Assembly: GCA_022385805.1 (NCBI GenBank)
Contig: MU277672.1
Location: forward strand, 664,012-728,011
Origin: Pilatotrama ljubarskyi
Taxonomy: Eukaryota; Basidiomycota; Agaricomycetes; Polyporales; Polyporaceae
Length of the DNA stretch: 64,000 bases
Reading direction: 5' to 3'
Shown piece by piece: positions 23,566-35,195 of the stretch; within the stretch, counting starts at the first letter, position 1; every line of letters begins with the position of its first letter. Both the position numbers and the translations under genes were made by a program. The notes beneath the pieces are model-generated. The model was not told the origin of the DNA. It was given only the letters and a program-made list of their open reading frames with translations, and searched no databases.

Positions 23566-25562
23566 ATGACCGCGTCTCTCGCCCGTTCCCTCACCTCCGC
23601 CCTCGCACACACCCGTCCCCCGCGCGTCTCGACGCGTTTAAGAGTCTCCCGGACACTCCTAACTACACAGCTCGTGCTGCGGCGACGATCCTCAAGCGCA
23701 GCGCGTCTCTACACACGCCAATCCTCGGCCACAAGCACGCCAGCCAGCGCGGACATGCCACCTAGACGCGCCGCCGCGACAAAGCGCAAGGCAGCGTCTC
23801 CCTCGCCCGACCCTGACACGGAGTCGCAGCAAAACTCCGGGTCCGAGAGCTTGCCCGAGGAGCAGCAGCCCGCGTCCAAGAAGCAGAAGACCCAAGCCAA
23901 GGGCAAGGGCGAGGGCAAGGGCAAGGGCGAGGCCGCTGCAAAGCCTAAGGAGAGCGGTGCCAAGGGTAAAGTGAAAGCAGGAGAGGCGGCGGAGGCGCAG
24001 AGCGCGGCGAACGCGCAGCCGACGAACAAGGTGCTTCCCGTGCACATCGCGTTCCCGCCGAAGGGAGAGGGGCTCGTCCGCATCGCGACGTGGAACATCT
24101 GCGGGCTTGCCGCGGCGCAGAAGAAGGTGCGTCCTTGTGCCGCCGGGACGGAGCGAGCTGCTAGCTACGGGCTCGGAGGCATCCGTGCGGGGACGCTGAC
24201 GGGACGTGGGGCGAGCAGGGCTTCAAGTACTATGTCGAGGCGGAGGATCCGGACGTGCTCATCCTCACGGAGACGAAGGTCGGTTCAGGTTCCCTGACTC
24301 GAGTGCGGGTCGATGACACGATGTTTTTCAGGTGAACGACGACCCCGTCGACCCGGCGTTGACGAACCGTTTCCCATACCGGTACTGGGCCAAGTCGAGC
24401 AAGAAGACCTACTGTGCGTAGTCGCAGTACACCTTGGCCGCTGCGCACGTTCACAGCAATACAGCAGGAACCGCCGTGCTGTCCAAGATCGAGCCTCTTT
24501 CGGTAGACTACACCCTGCCCGGCCACCCAGACTCGGACAGCGTCAAGGGCAGGATCGTCACGCTCGAGTTCACGAGCTGCTACCTCGTCGGGACGTACGT
24601 CGTGAACGCCGGCACGGGCCTCAAGGTGCGCCTTCTCATCGTAACCGCGCCCGCTAGAACGCAGCAGCACTGAAGCACAAAGTTACTGACGTGCTTCCTT
24701 CCTTTCCCATGACGTGCTATGGAATTGAAGACCCTGGACGCCAAGAAAGAGTGGAACGCGCACTTCGAGGCGTACATCCGGGACCTCGACAGGAAGAAGC
24801 CCGTGATATGGGCCGGTGACCTGAACGTCGCTCCCACAGCGCTCGGTAAGCCCGCCCCTCCCCCTTCTCGTCCGTCCGAAGCGTCTGTCTTTCGCTGCGC
24901 GCGGGACGAAGGGACCCTGCGATCTGCTGCGCAGTAACCCAATTTCATTCGTGCTTCTGCCGTCTCATCTCACCTGGTCGTGCGGCTCCACATTGACGCT
25001 GTGCGTGCTGACCGTGCTCACGCCCGGCAGACCTGGCGAACCCGAAGACGAACTGGAACAAGACGCCAGGGTACACCGAGGCGGAGACGAGCGCGTTCTC
25101 GCGGATACTGAACGCGTCCAAAGACGAAGCCGAGCCCGACGCGGGCAAGTTCGTCGACGTGTGGCGAGAGAGGCACCCGGACCTGCGGCACTACACGTAC
25201 TTCTCGTACCGCTTCAATTGCAGGCAGAAGGGGCTTGGCTGGCGGCTAGATATGTGTGAGTGCTTCGTTCCCAGTTTGGACGCGCGTCGCGTCGCGTCTC
25301 CTCCCGTCTCGTAAACCCGTCCGTGCGCAGTTGTGCTGATGATTTTGCTCGCTTGTTTGCTTGGTGAAATGCTCGCGCCCGGGCGTGGACCTGTGCTCGT
25401 TGTGTGCCACTGTGCGTGCGCGTGGGGATATGGCGATGGCTGCGCTCAGTCGTGGTGAGCGAGCGGCTGGTCGAGCGGGTGAAGATGTGCGAGATACGGA
25501 GCGAGATCTACGGCGCATCGGACCACTGTCCTGTGGTCCTGGAGCTCGAAGGCCCTCTGTGA
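23566..25562 (+). CDS. AP endonuclease, exonuclease III / APE1 family
   Basis: The enzyme cuts DNA 5' of abasic sites in base-excision repair. Seven exons: 23566-24126, 24219-24278, 24332-24413, 24465-24625, 24731-24845, 25031-25255 and 25450-25562. From ATG 23566 the protein has 438 residues, from the next in-frame ATG at 23755 it has 375. The catalytic residues are all visible: [10 protein letters not shown] (Asn), LILTETK (Glu), [13 protein letters not shown] (Asp and Asn) and [12 protein letters not shown] (Asp and His). The stretch after 23755 is a lysine-rich leader with [11 protein letters not shown] repeats, probably a nuclear localisation signal. The segment from 23566 to 23755 is Arg/Ser-rich without acids and resembles a mitochondrial presequence. 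The last two introns are unusually long for this window (185 and 194 nt). Confidence 0.93.
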
Positions 25563-27104
25563 GAGAATCATCCCGGAGGACGGCGGCGGAGGGCTGAGGC
25601 TGAGGTGAGCAACCGCGTTCGAGCGCGTTCTTGAACGCGTCCGTGTCCGAACGCTGTCGATGACGTCGTTCCGCACGCAGGGCTCGCGGTCTTGCACGCG
25701 TATGTTATTTTTCCCAGCGGAATCGCGATCCTGGAGGTTTTGTTATCGCGCGCGAGCTGCTGCAGAGCTCAGCGAAGCGTGCGTGCACGGAGATGCCAGC
25801 ATCGATGACGTCGCCTGATAAGGTCGCTGGGTTGCCCGAAGAGGACGACACGAAACGAAAAGAGAGTTTGCGACCATCACACCGGGTTTGGCAGCTGATG
25901 CGCCCCATCAGCCGTCCAATCCGCAGGCCCCCGCAAAGTCGCCTGGCATGACAGGGGATCGCTCGACGCTGGACCGCTCGACGCCACCAAGGGCTACGAA
26001 AACTTTGATTTCTCCGGATGCGGGGCGGGCCGCTGTGAGCAGAGAGCTCTGCAAAGCTCGGCCGGTGCACGGAGTGTGGTTCGTTCGTCCAGTCACTCCA
26101 GTGCAACCGCTGTGATGCACCAACATCTGGATTTCATCGAGAGTTCAGACGCCACATTCAAAGCCTCGCTGCGGTATCTGCCATCCGGCAATATGGTTGT
26201 CTCACACACCGTCCGATTCGACCTCGAGCATAAACGCAGCTTACTTAGAAGGAATGCTGCTTGTCCGGGAAGCTGCCTCAGACGGTCCCGGAGCGGAGGC
26301 AGGTCGTTCAGAGACTCGAGCTGAGGCCGGCGGAGAGGGTCGGGGATGGATCGGTGAGACCGGCCAACGCCGTCCGTCGGGCGTCCTTCGATGCTGCGGC
26401 GGGTCAAGGAAGACGTCGATGGAGCTGGCGACACAGCGATATAGGGGCATTAAGGAGTGCAGCAGCGCTGGGGCGGAGGCTTTGCACAGGACTGCTGCGT
26501 ATGTAAACAGTATACAGCAATTGCCACACCACCGCCGGGGACGGCCGCGGGCCACCGTTGCCCAGCATGCAGCGTGTTGCTGGTTGGTTCTGTCGTTTGG
26601 GTGAACGAGCCGGAACGGAATGGTGTGTGTCTCTGTGGAGAGCGGTTGCCTCCCCCGTACGTCAGAGGCTTAAGAGGATATGCAACGGATTCCTTCGTGA
26701 TGGGGGAACATAATTTTTATGAAAACACAGTGTCGCGTCTGCGCAATCCGGGGGCAATCATCAGAAAAGGGGGGACACCGTCGAACGCGGCGGTGATGGG
26801 ATTAGCCGCGGGCAAGCGCACGTCTCCGGCGTCTATCCACGCACAGGCGGGAATCTCAAAAGCGGTTCGTCCTCCGCCACGCTTCTCGTTCGCCCTCGCC
26901 CTCCTCCCCTCCTCCCCCTCCTCCTCCTCCCCCGACCCGCCATCTCGGCCCCGCCCTCGCCCCCGCCTCCGCTACCGCTCTCGCTCCCCAGCTGCAGAGC
27001 ACGCTGGTCTCCGCTTGCTCCTCACGACGACTCATACCAGGAACCCTCCCGATACCCGCGCCTCGTCCGGTCCCCCATAGACTTTCCGTCGTCGTACTTT
27101 ATCT
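25563..27104. promoter_or_regulatory. 1.5 kb upstream of the nucleotide-sugar transporter
   Basis: No supported gene. A strongly pyrimidine-rich block lies at about 26875-26990, rich in CCTCCT repeats, and probably belongs to the transporter promoter or 5' leader. Open frames here, such as 26457-27080 plus, are dominated by this low-complexity sequence and are not credible genes. Confidence 0.45.
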
Positions 27105-28900
27105 ATGTCGCAACACCAGGAATACGCGGTCCTCCCGCAGCACGTCGGCCACCTCGATGGCAACGAGCCCCGCAGCCCGGAGAGAAGCGCAGCGTACGAG
27201 AAGGAGCAGCTCGAGATGTCCAGTGACTCGCAGAGCGCCGCGCCCTCAATATGCGGGCTCCCGCTCAGATATGTCTCGTGAGTCGTCCGACACGCGTCCC
27301 CTCGCGTATCCCGCGCATATGTTGACCGTGCGTGTTGTTCGCGCGCAGACTGGTAACTCTGGCAGTCCAAAACGCGCTTTTGACACTCATCATGCACTAC
27401 TCCCGCGTGTCGTCTGCGCCGTCGCACACTTACTCCGCCGCGTCCGCAGTACTGCTCACCGAGCTCCTCAAGGGCTCCATCTCCCTCACGGTCGCCTTCT
27501 TCCGGCTCGATTACTGCTCGCCGAGCTCCCCCTCGGGCAGCTCGCTCTGGAACCCCCGCGTGCTCCTATATCGGTTCCGACGACTCGGCAAGGAGGTCTT
27601 CCGGCCGGACTGCTGGAAGCTCTCCATCCCCGCTATCCTATATGTCATCCAAAATAATCTCCAGTTCGTCGCCGTGTCGAACCTCGAGGCCGCGACGTTC
27701 CAGGTCAGCTACCAGATGAAGATCCTCACCACCGCCGCGTTCTCGGTCGTGCTTCTGCGCAAGAAGCTGAGTCCGACAAAGTGGCTGGCGCTGCTCTTCC
27801 TCGCCATTGGCGTGGGTATCGTGCAGATCCAGACCGGATCTTCGTCAGGTCATTCGTCCGGCTCGACGCACGATATGAACGCGTTCAAGGGGTTCATGGC
27901 GGTCGTCATGGCGTGCTTCACCTCTGGTCTTGCGGGAGTGTACTTTGAGATGGTTCTCAAGAACTCGCAGGCGGATCTCTGGGTGCGCAACGTACAGCTG
28001 TCGCTCTTCTCGCTGCTTCCGGCTCTCGTCCCTATCCTGTTCTCGGACGCGACACCTTCGGGTCCAGCGCCTGGCTGGCTGCAGCAGCTCTTTGCGAACT
28101 TCGGTGTATGGGCATGGGCAACGGTCTTGATCCAGGTCCTAGGTGGCCTGCTCACGGCTCTCGTGATCAAGTACGCGGACAACATCCTCAAGGGCTTCGC
28201 CACCAGCCTGAGCATCGTCATCTCCTTCCTCGCATCCGTTGCGCTCTTCAACTTCCAGATGACGCTCACCTTCGTCCTCGGTTCCACCGTCGTCCTCGTC
28301 GCGACCTGGATGTACAACCAGCCCGACGCACCCGCCGGCGACAACTTCTACCCGAAGGAGGGCCGCTCAGGGTGGGGATGGCAGTGGCGGCGCCCAGCGC
28401 TCGGAGCGCGTGCGACTTCCGCCCTCGAGCTCTCGAGCGCCAACATGGCCGTGTCTCGGCGTGCCTCGACGTCGTCACTCAGCTCGCTCGCGTCTTGCGC
28501 GCCCGTGGGCGCGTCCAAATCATACCCCGGCTCGCCCGTCGAGCGCGAGGCGCCGTTCTTCCCACAGCTGCTCGAGAAGAACCTGCTAGGCAAGCGGAAG
28601 GAGGACGACCCCGCGCCGTTCTTCCCCGTGCCGCTGCGCGCGTCGCGCGCGGCGAGCCGCCTCGCGCACTACTTCACGCGCTCGGGCTCCGGGTCGTACA
28701 TCATCCCCGACGGCACGTCGTACCTCCCATCACATACGTCGCATTCGTCGACGATGTACGCGTCTGTGTCGCCCTCGGCGTCGTACCCCTCGACACGGCC
28801 ACCCAGTGCGCTTTCGTCACGACCAGCAAGCGCGATGGGCGGCGCGGCACCATTAGGGACGCTGCCGGAAGTATCAAGGGACGACCACCACCATTCATGA
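27105..28900 (+). CDS. Nucleotide-sugar transporter (UDP-galactose/UDP-GlcNAc type, SLC35A-like)
   Basis: A Golgi membrane antiporter that brings UDP-sugars into the lumen for glycosylation in exchange for UMP. Two exons, 27105-27277 and 27349-28900, give 574 residues. After a polar 60-residue N-terminus there are about ten hydrophobic spans to residue 410, with the family hallmarks YVIQNNLQFVAVSNLEAATFQV, YQMKILTTA, GVYFEMVLKNS, and YADNILKGFATSLSIVIS. The C-terminal 170 residues are a long, disordered Ser/Pro/Arg-rich tail ending in DDHHHS, longer than in yeast or animal members, which end soon after the last span. The substrate is not fixed by these motifs: UDP-galactose, UDP-GlcNAc and CMP-sialic acid carriers share them. 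Confidence 0.92.
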
Positions 28901-30196
28901 TGCCAGCTGGACCCTCCTTCTTGAATGCTTGGATGGCCCACGCGCTACGACCCACGTCTGATCACACTTCGACCCGCCACTATCACTGCACTCGCCCCAT
29001 TGCATGCCCCGCCAGAGACGAGAAAACGAGAAACGAACAGCGAGCGACCCCCGCCAGGACGACGAGAGCGACGGACCACTGACCCGGAGAAGTGCCCTTC
29101 AAGTTCCCAAGCCCAGCTACTCGCCAAAGACTTTTTTTCGAACAGTACTGGACACCGTATATTATTATATAATCCTTCTCCTTCCTTCGCTTCCTCGCGC
29201 GCGCTGCACTCCGCCCTTTGTCTCGTACGCAGGCGCTGCTCCTGTTCGTACAGTTTTCCGTACTTCGCGCAGCCGAGGCCTCCTCAGTATCTTACTCGAA
29301 CTAGCATTCTAGACGGCAGCAGCAGTACCGGTATTCGTTTTTGCATTAGTTATTGTCAGCTGGATGGACCACTGCGCGCCCCTATCCGTTTCGTCGTCCC
29401 AGTCGGACTCCAGTACAAGCCGCTAGCTCCATACTTACTATTGCAACAGACAGCGCCATACCACTTTACAGTAGCACCGTGGTATATGCGCGTGCGTCCC
29501 GTACAGTAACCTATTGCGCCCAAACCCCCCAATGCATCATGCATGACGGAACGACCACTTATCGCGTGCTTCTGGCCTCGCGTCGAGGCTGGCCAACAAC
29601 TCCGACTGATCATGATCATGAACTGAGCGTTGTCGAACGATGGGCCATGGGATGACGAGCATTCGAAGGTGCCCGCTGGGGGCTTCTGGGCGCACCGGAG
29701 CACCTCGTGGTGTGCGTGCGTGCGGTTCGCCATTCAACCGCGTTCAATGTCGAACGCAGCCCTGACATCAGAAACGGCGAGTCAGAAGCCGCCAGCGCTG
29801 AGCTGGTACCCCGAAGCATCTCGGATGCTGAAGGCTGCGTGTGGTCCGGGCTTCGTGATGGACCGTATGCGAGGACTGATGGTATGTATACGGTACGATG
29901 ATGCACAGGGGGGCGAGCAGTGCGGAATGGGCAGATGTCGAAGACGTCGAGCTGGTACGCGGCACCGATGGGCGATAGTGCGCCCGCACGCCGCTTCGGC
30001 GATTCACATCGACAGCCGGGGGAGCGCTGTAGTAACACTAGTACTGTACAGCAGCCGGTACCATCCGTGGCTGGCGGGCCCGGAGGGAAGGTGTGTGCGG
30101 CGAGGTATCCCAGGATGGAAATGCGACGATATGATACATACATACAACAGATGAGCGATGTCCAGGTGTCCTCCGTCCTAGCAGGTAGACGAACGA
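28901..30196. other. Convergent intergenic region, 1.3 kb
   Basis: Lies between the 3' ends of the transporter (+) and the transhydrogenase (-). Frames of up to 194 codons occur on both strands but have no domains and no paired splice sites, and overlap each other. I see no RNA gene. Confidence 0.45.
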
Positions 30197-33100
30197 TCAA
30201 GAGGACGAGAAACGCGCCTCGAGACCCTTCTTGATAGCTGCACGAGGGGGACAGTCAGTGACACCGAACGCTTCTCGAATGGCTGATGCTCACCTTCGCA
30301 GGTCTCCTTCGCGTCGCCAAAGAGCATCTTCGTCCCAGGCATGTAGAACATCGGGTTCGGGACGTCGGCTGCAGATGCACGAAACGTAAGTCGGTCGAAT
30401 GCGGATGCGATGGGCGGGGGAACCGTGGACAAAAGGACCACGTCCAGACCCCTTGGCAGGCAAAAGAGGAATACGGTACTTACCGTAGCCACTGGACATG
30501 CCACGCTTCATGACGATGACCTGCTTGCTCTTCCACGCGTGCAAGACGGGCATGCCTGCGATGGGCGAGCCAGGCTCGAGCGCGATCGGGTTCACGGTGT
30601 CGTTCGCACCGATGACGAGCGTCACGTCCGTGTTCCCAAAGTCGTCGTTGATCTCGTCCATCTCGTGTACGACTGTGGACAGTTGCGTCAGTGACCCCGG
30701 TATGCGTGCAGACGGGATTTCCAGATGCGGTACTCACTATCATATGGTACCGACGCTTCTGCGAGCAGGACGTTGCACTGCCCTGGCATTCTGTTGGCGA
30801 CGGGGGTCAGAATTGACAGTTAGCATCGCAAATTTGTCTGCGGACGCACCTCCCAGCTACCGGGTGAATAGCGAAGCGAGTCTCGATGCCCTTCGATCTC
30901 AGCATCTTGACGATGTCTGCGATCGCATACTGCGCCTTTGCGACAGCCATGCCATATCCCACGACCTGAGGGCCGCCGTAAGCTACGATCCACTCGGGGA
31001 CATATGGCGGACCACGCCTACCAAGATAACACTTTCTGCATTGAGCAAAGCGTCCACTGTATCATCGACGCTCGTCTTTGTGATCGTGCCTTCAATCTTC
31101 TGCTCAGCCTGGCCTGCGGGGGCGCTGATCCCGCCAAAGAGGACGTTCGTCAGCGTCCTGTTCATGGCAACACACTGCGACTGCGCGTTAGCCATGGCTA
31201 CAATTGCGCAGGGAGGAGTTATACCATGATATACGACAGGATAGAACCGCTGACGCCGATCAGCGAACCGACAGTAGTGAGAAGCGGGTTGTCCAGCATG
31301 AATCCTGCAGATAGGAACTCGTCAATACGACGATTGCATGTTCGAAATGCCATAACGTACCCTCCGCCACCAGTGCAAAGCCCGAGTACGCGTTCAAGAC
31401 CGTGATGACGACGGCTGAATGACGCCACGACATGTCAGTCAAAAAGCGGCATCACGAGCGCATCGTTGAGATACGTACGCATATCCGCGCCGCCAATTGC
31501 AGCAGTAGTCGTGAAGCCCTTGATGAAGCTCAGGACAGTATTCGCGCCAAGGAAGCCCGCGGCGATGAGGGGCGCAGAGGGTGCCAGAGTAATGAACGCG
31601 CCCATGGACGCGATGTTGGCACCGAGCAAGCTCGAGTTAACCAAATGCTTTCCGGGGATGGCGACCGGTCTCGAGGACATGCGGCCCGCGAGCTTGAGGA
31701 ACGCGACCACTGAACCAGTGAAAGTGATACCACCTGATATTCACGATCGAGTTGGACGTTTCATTCATACACTACGAGAGCAGGTGCGCTTACCGATGAG
31801 GACGCCTAGGTAGGCCGTGACGAGGTGCAGCATCGAGGCATGGCTGAGGTCAGCCAGGACACTGGCGATACTCGTCATAACCGCCGCGAGACCAACGACG
31901 GAGTGCAGCGCAGCGACCATCTGCGGGAGCTCGATTGCGGTGATCCGCCGGCCAATGATCGTACCAGCGGTTCCGCCGATAGCAGCGACTGCCGCAAACT
32001 GCGCGAGGACCTCGGGTGGGAAGCCGACTGCCGCGAGGGATGCGAGGATGCCCGAGCCTACACCGAGGATGCCGAGAATGTTGCCTTGTCGGGCGGTGGT
32101 TTGCGACGCTAGGCCGGAGATGGAGCCTGAAGGAGTTACAGGTTAGGCAGGTTCAAGTGATGACCACCGCGTGACTTACTGATACAGAGGACGCTGCTGG
32201 TCAAGTAGCCGGCCTGGACTAGGCCAGACATTCCGGTGCTAGCGGCAAAGAGGAATCCACCGGTGTATATAATGGCTGGAATGCCGTAGAGCCAGGCATA
32301 TTCCGGGGGGTCGGTGTCACCTGGAAGCGCACAGCTCAAGGCTTAGTCAATAGTCGCGTCGTTGCCTGCCACTCACGCTTGAACATATCCAGCATGCGCT
32401 TGGTAATGACGAAACCACCTGCGACATTCACACTTGCCAAGAGAACAGACAGCGCGCCCAACGCCTGGGGGATTGTCGCAGGCAGGTATCCGCCACCCAT
32501 GACGAACATTCCTCCAACACCGACCATACCTTCAGAGACAGGATAAGTGGGATTCGCGGTCGGAATTGATACACGCAGCTTACCCGAGATGGCGTTCGTG
32601 ACAGACATCAGAGGCGAGTGCAATGCTGGCGCAACCCCCCACACGACACGGTAGCCGATCAGACCAGCCAAGCCGAAGGTGAAGAAGTTGCTCATGAACG
32701 CAGGTCCGGTCAACTTGCCCAGCGCGATCATAGAGCCCATTCCACCGGTGACCAAAGCAACCTCGCGCGTAGCCTTCTGCCAAGGAGTGAGCGCCTTGGA
32801 TTCGGCGGCCTCGGCAACCTTTGCAGCGCTAGGAGGTGTGACGGGAGGTGGTGCCGGACGCGGAGCAGGTGGGAGGAGGTTGCCGTTGTGCAGTACGATC
32901 GCGCCGCGGACGACCTCGTCCTCGAGATTGATGGCGAACCGCCCGTCGCCGCCGATGGCGAGCAGGAACTTGGTCACGTTATTCGAGTAGAGCGTGGACG
33001 ACTGGGTAGGCAGGCGCGACGGGAAATCGGTATAACCTAGCGAAAAGCTCAACCGCTACGTCCGCTACGTCCGCTCTCCTCAGGAAAGGAGCACGTACCA

Positions 33101-34700
33101 ATGACCTTGACACCCTTATATATGTGCAACTCGCCGGGCTTGGTCACGGCGCAGTTGCCTCCAGTTTCCGAGGCGAGATCAACGATTACCGAGCCTTGCT
33201 TCATGGCGGAGACCATCTACAGGCATTCGTGAGTACACGCATTCAGCAGAAGAGTTCGAATTCAGTATACCTCTTCCGTGATGAGCTTAGGAGCAGGCTT
33301 GCCGGGGATGAGAGCCTAGACGAAAGTCGACTCAGTCCGAGAGAGTAGAGGTCTCGATCTCTCCCACCGTAGTGATGACAATGTCGACGTCCTTGCACTG
33401 TTCCATGAAGAGCGCCATCTCCGCCTCGATGAACTCCTTGGACATCTCCTTTGCGTAGCCACCTCCTCCCTCACCGGACTCCTCCACGGGAACTTCAAGG
33501 AACTCTGCACCGAGAGATTGGACTTGTTCGCGAGCAGCCGCGCGGGTATCGAAGCCTCGTACAATAGCTCCCATTCGCCGTGCCTGAGAGGCCGAATTAA
33601 CGGGGGATCACTGTACGATAGAGAGGGGACATACCGTAGCAATAGCACTCAACCCAGCGACGCCAGCGCCGATGACTAGGACTTTGCAGGGTGGTATCTA
33701 TACAAGACCGAGTGAGCCCGCAAAGTTTGGCCTCGAGGGACGCGCTTCATGTACCTTTCTGAGCGCATGTCAGTATCGAGTGGGGAACATGAGCGAAGTT
33801 AGTGATGTCTCACCCAGCAGCAGTAACTTGACCAGTGAGGAACCGTCCGAAATGGTTGGCGGCCTCGAGGACCGCCTTGTAGCCAGCGATATTTGCCATA
33901 GAACTGCACCGTATCCTCCCTGAGTACCTGAACAAGTCGACGAAAGGCAAGACGCACCTCAAGGCATCAAAAACCTGGGCACGGGATATACGGGGGATCT
34001 GTTCCATAGCAAACACCGTTGCTTTCTTTGCCGCCAGTGCTTCTACCGCCGCCTTGTTTTGTGCCGAGTACAAGAAGGAAATGAGCGTACTGCCCTCCCT
34101 GAAGAGCTCTGCTTCTTTGCCGACGACGGGCGGCCGGACTTTGAGGAGGATATCTGACCGCTCGAACAGCTCTGACCTGTCAACCACCACCGCTCCGGCC
34201 GACCTGTAGTGTTCATCTAGGAATTGGGCCTCTAGACCTGCGGACTTCTCTACGAGCACTTGGGCGAATCCTTTCTTGAGCAACAGCGCTGCGTTCTGGG
34301 GCGTCAAAGCGACCCGCCTCTCGTTCGGATATATCTCTAGCGGGACGCCCACTCTGAGCTGGGAGTAAGGGATGCCTGGACCGCACCGATTAGATTGCGA
34401 GAAGGCGAAACGTGTCGCGATAGCACTGCTAGTCCGAGCTCACCAGGACGTTCCTCCGCCTCTGGCTTCGCATTCTTCGAAGAGGCCTCATTTGGTGCGT
34501 TACGTCTTGGGGCTACGGTGTGAAAGTCGCGATAGGAGCACGAGACTGGTATGACATCGGCGAGATTCGCCTTGGGTGAGCCGTTTATTGGACTACGCAG
34601 GGAAGCACTCACGTTTGAACCTAGACGTCGAGGCGCCGGCGTACCAGGCGCCGCACCGCGCGCCGCCCCTCGAGCCGACGAGGAGGATGTCCAAGCCCAT
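30197..34700 (-). CDS. Proton-translocating NAD(P)+ transhydrogenase, mitochondrial (NNT)
   Basis: The enzyme uses the proton gradient of the inner mitochondrial membrane to move hydride from NADH to NADP+, making NADPH. I can assemble 22 exons giving 1079 residues (human 1086), 5' to 3': 34700-34613, 34545-34444, 34375-33958, 33903-33814, 33758-33755, 33697-33635, 33583-33368, 33315-33271, 33216-33099, 33036-32584, 32529-32377, 32320-32180, 32126-31794, 31733-31479, 31414-31361, 31304-31225, 31174-31022, 30965-30850, 30790-30738, 30672-30484, 30368-30294 and 30237-30197. A 60-residue leader precedes the NAD-binding domain I ([33 protein letters not shown]). The membrane domain II includes [15 protein letters not shown], and the NADP-binding domain III has [28 protein letters not shown] and the end [18 protein letters not shown]. 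One exon is only 4 nt long. Confidence 0.95.
33755..33758 (-). other. 4-nt exon in the transhydrogenase gene
   Basis: On the minus strand the sequence reads CAG, then AAAG, then GTACAT. Joining exon 33903-33814 straight to exon 33697-33635 puts a stop seven codons into the NAD-binding fold. Including AAAG restores the frame and the family sequence [19 protein letters not shown]. The flanking introns are 55 and 57 nt, normal for this window. Confidence 0.85.
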
Positions 34701-35195
34701 GGCGGCCAGTGGTGGACGAAGAGGACAGAGGTGGCCTCTGCAGAGCAGACGGAGAGCAACGTCGTGCACAGTCGCGGGCTGCTCGCTGTAGGCGATCGAT
34801 TGGTTGGCAGGAGAGTCACTTGACCTGGCGAGGCATGGGAGGGCTTCCAGTCACACCGCACGTCCTGGCGACGCGGGTCAGGCGGTCTCGCCTGCAGAAC
34901 GCATCCAGTCTTCGGCAGCTTCGCGCGGTAGCATGGCCGTGGGACGCTCGGGCATGAGCACAAGGCACCGCCGCAGCCCACCGCGCCGAGCGGCGACAAT
35001 GCCCTGATCGCGCAAGATTGATCCGCATCCCCATTACCCCGCATCGTTACCCCGCATTTTCTGCGCGCCCCTCGATCATAGCTCACGCACGCAGACCCGG
35101 AACCCTTCATGACGCGCTCTAATGTGTATGGATATGGATGGAGTATGATACAGCATATGGTTCTTCCAGCACGTATGTCACCGCTCGTACATTCA
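34701..35195. other. Intergenic, upstream of the transhydrogenase gene
   Basis: About 500 bp between the transhydrogenase start and the 3' end of the aldolase gene, both on the minus strand. It probably holds the transhydrogenase promoter; an open frame through it belongs to the wrong phase. No TATA box is seen. Confidence 0.45.

Noticed and set aside
29616..30200. Minus-strand frame of 194 codons between two convergent genes
   Set aside because: No domain, no splice partners, and it overlaps other frames of similar length; it ends where the transhydrogenase gene ends.
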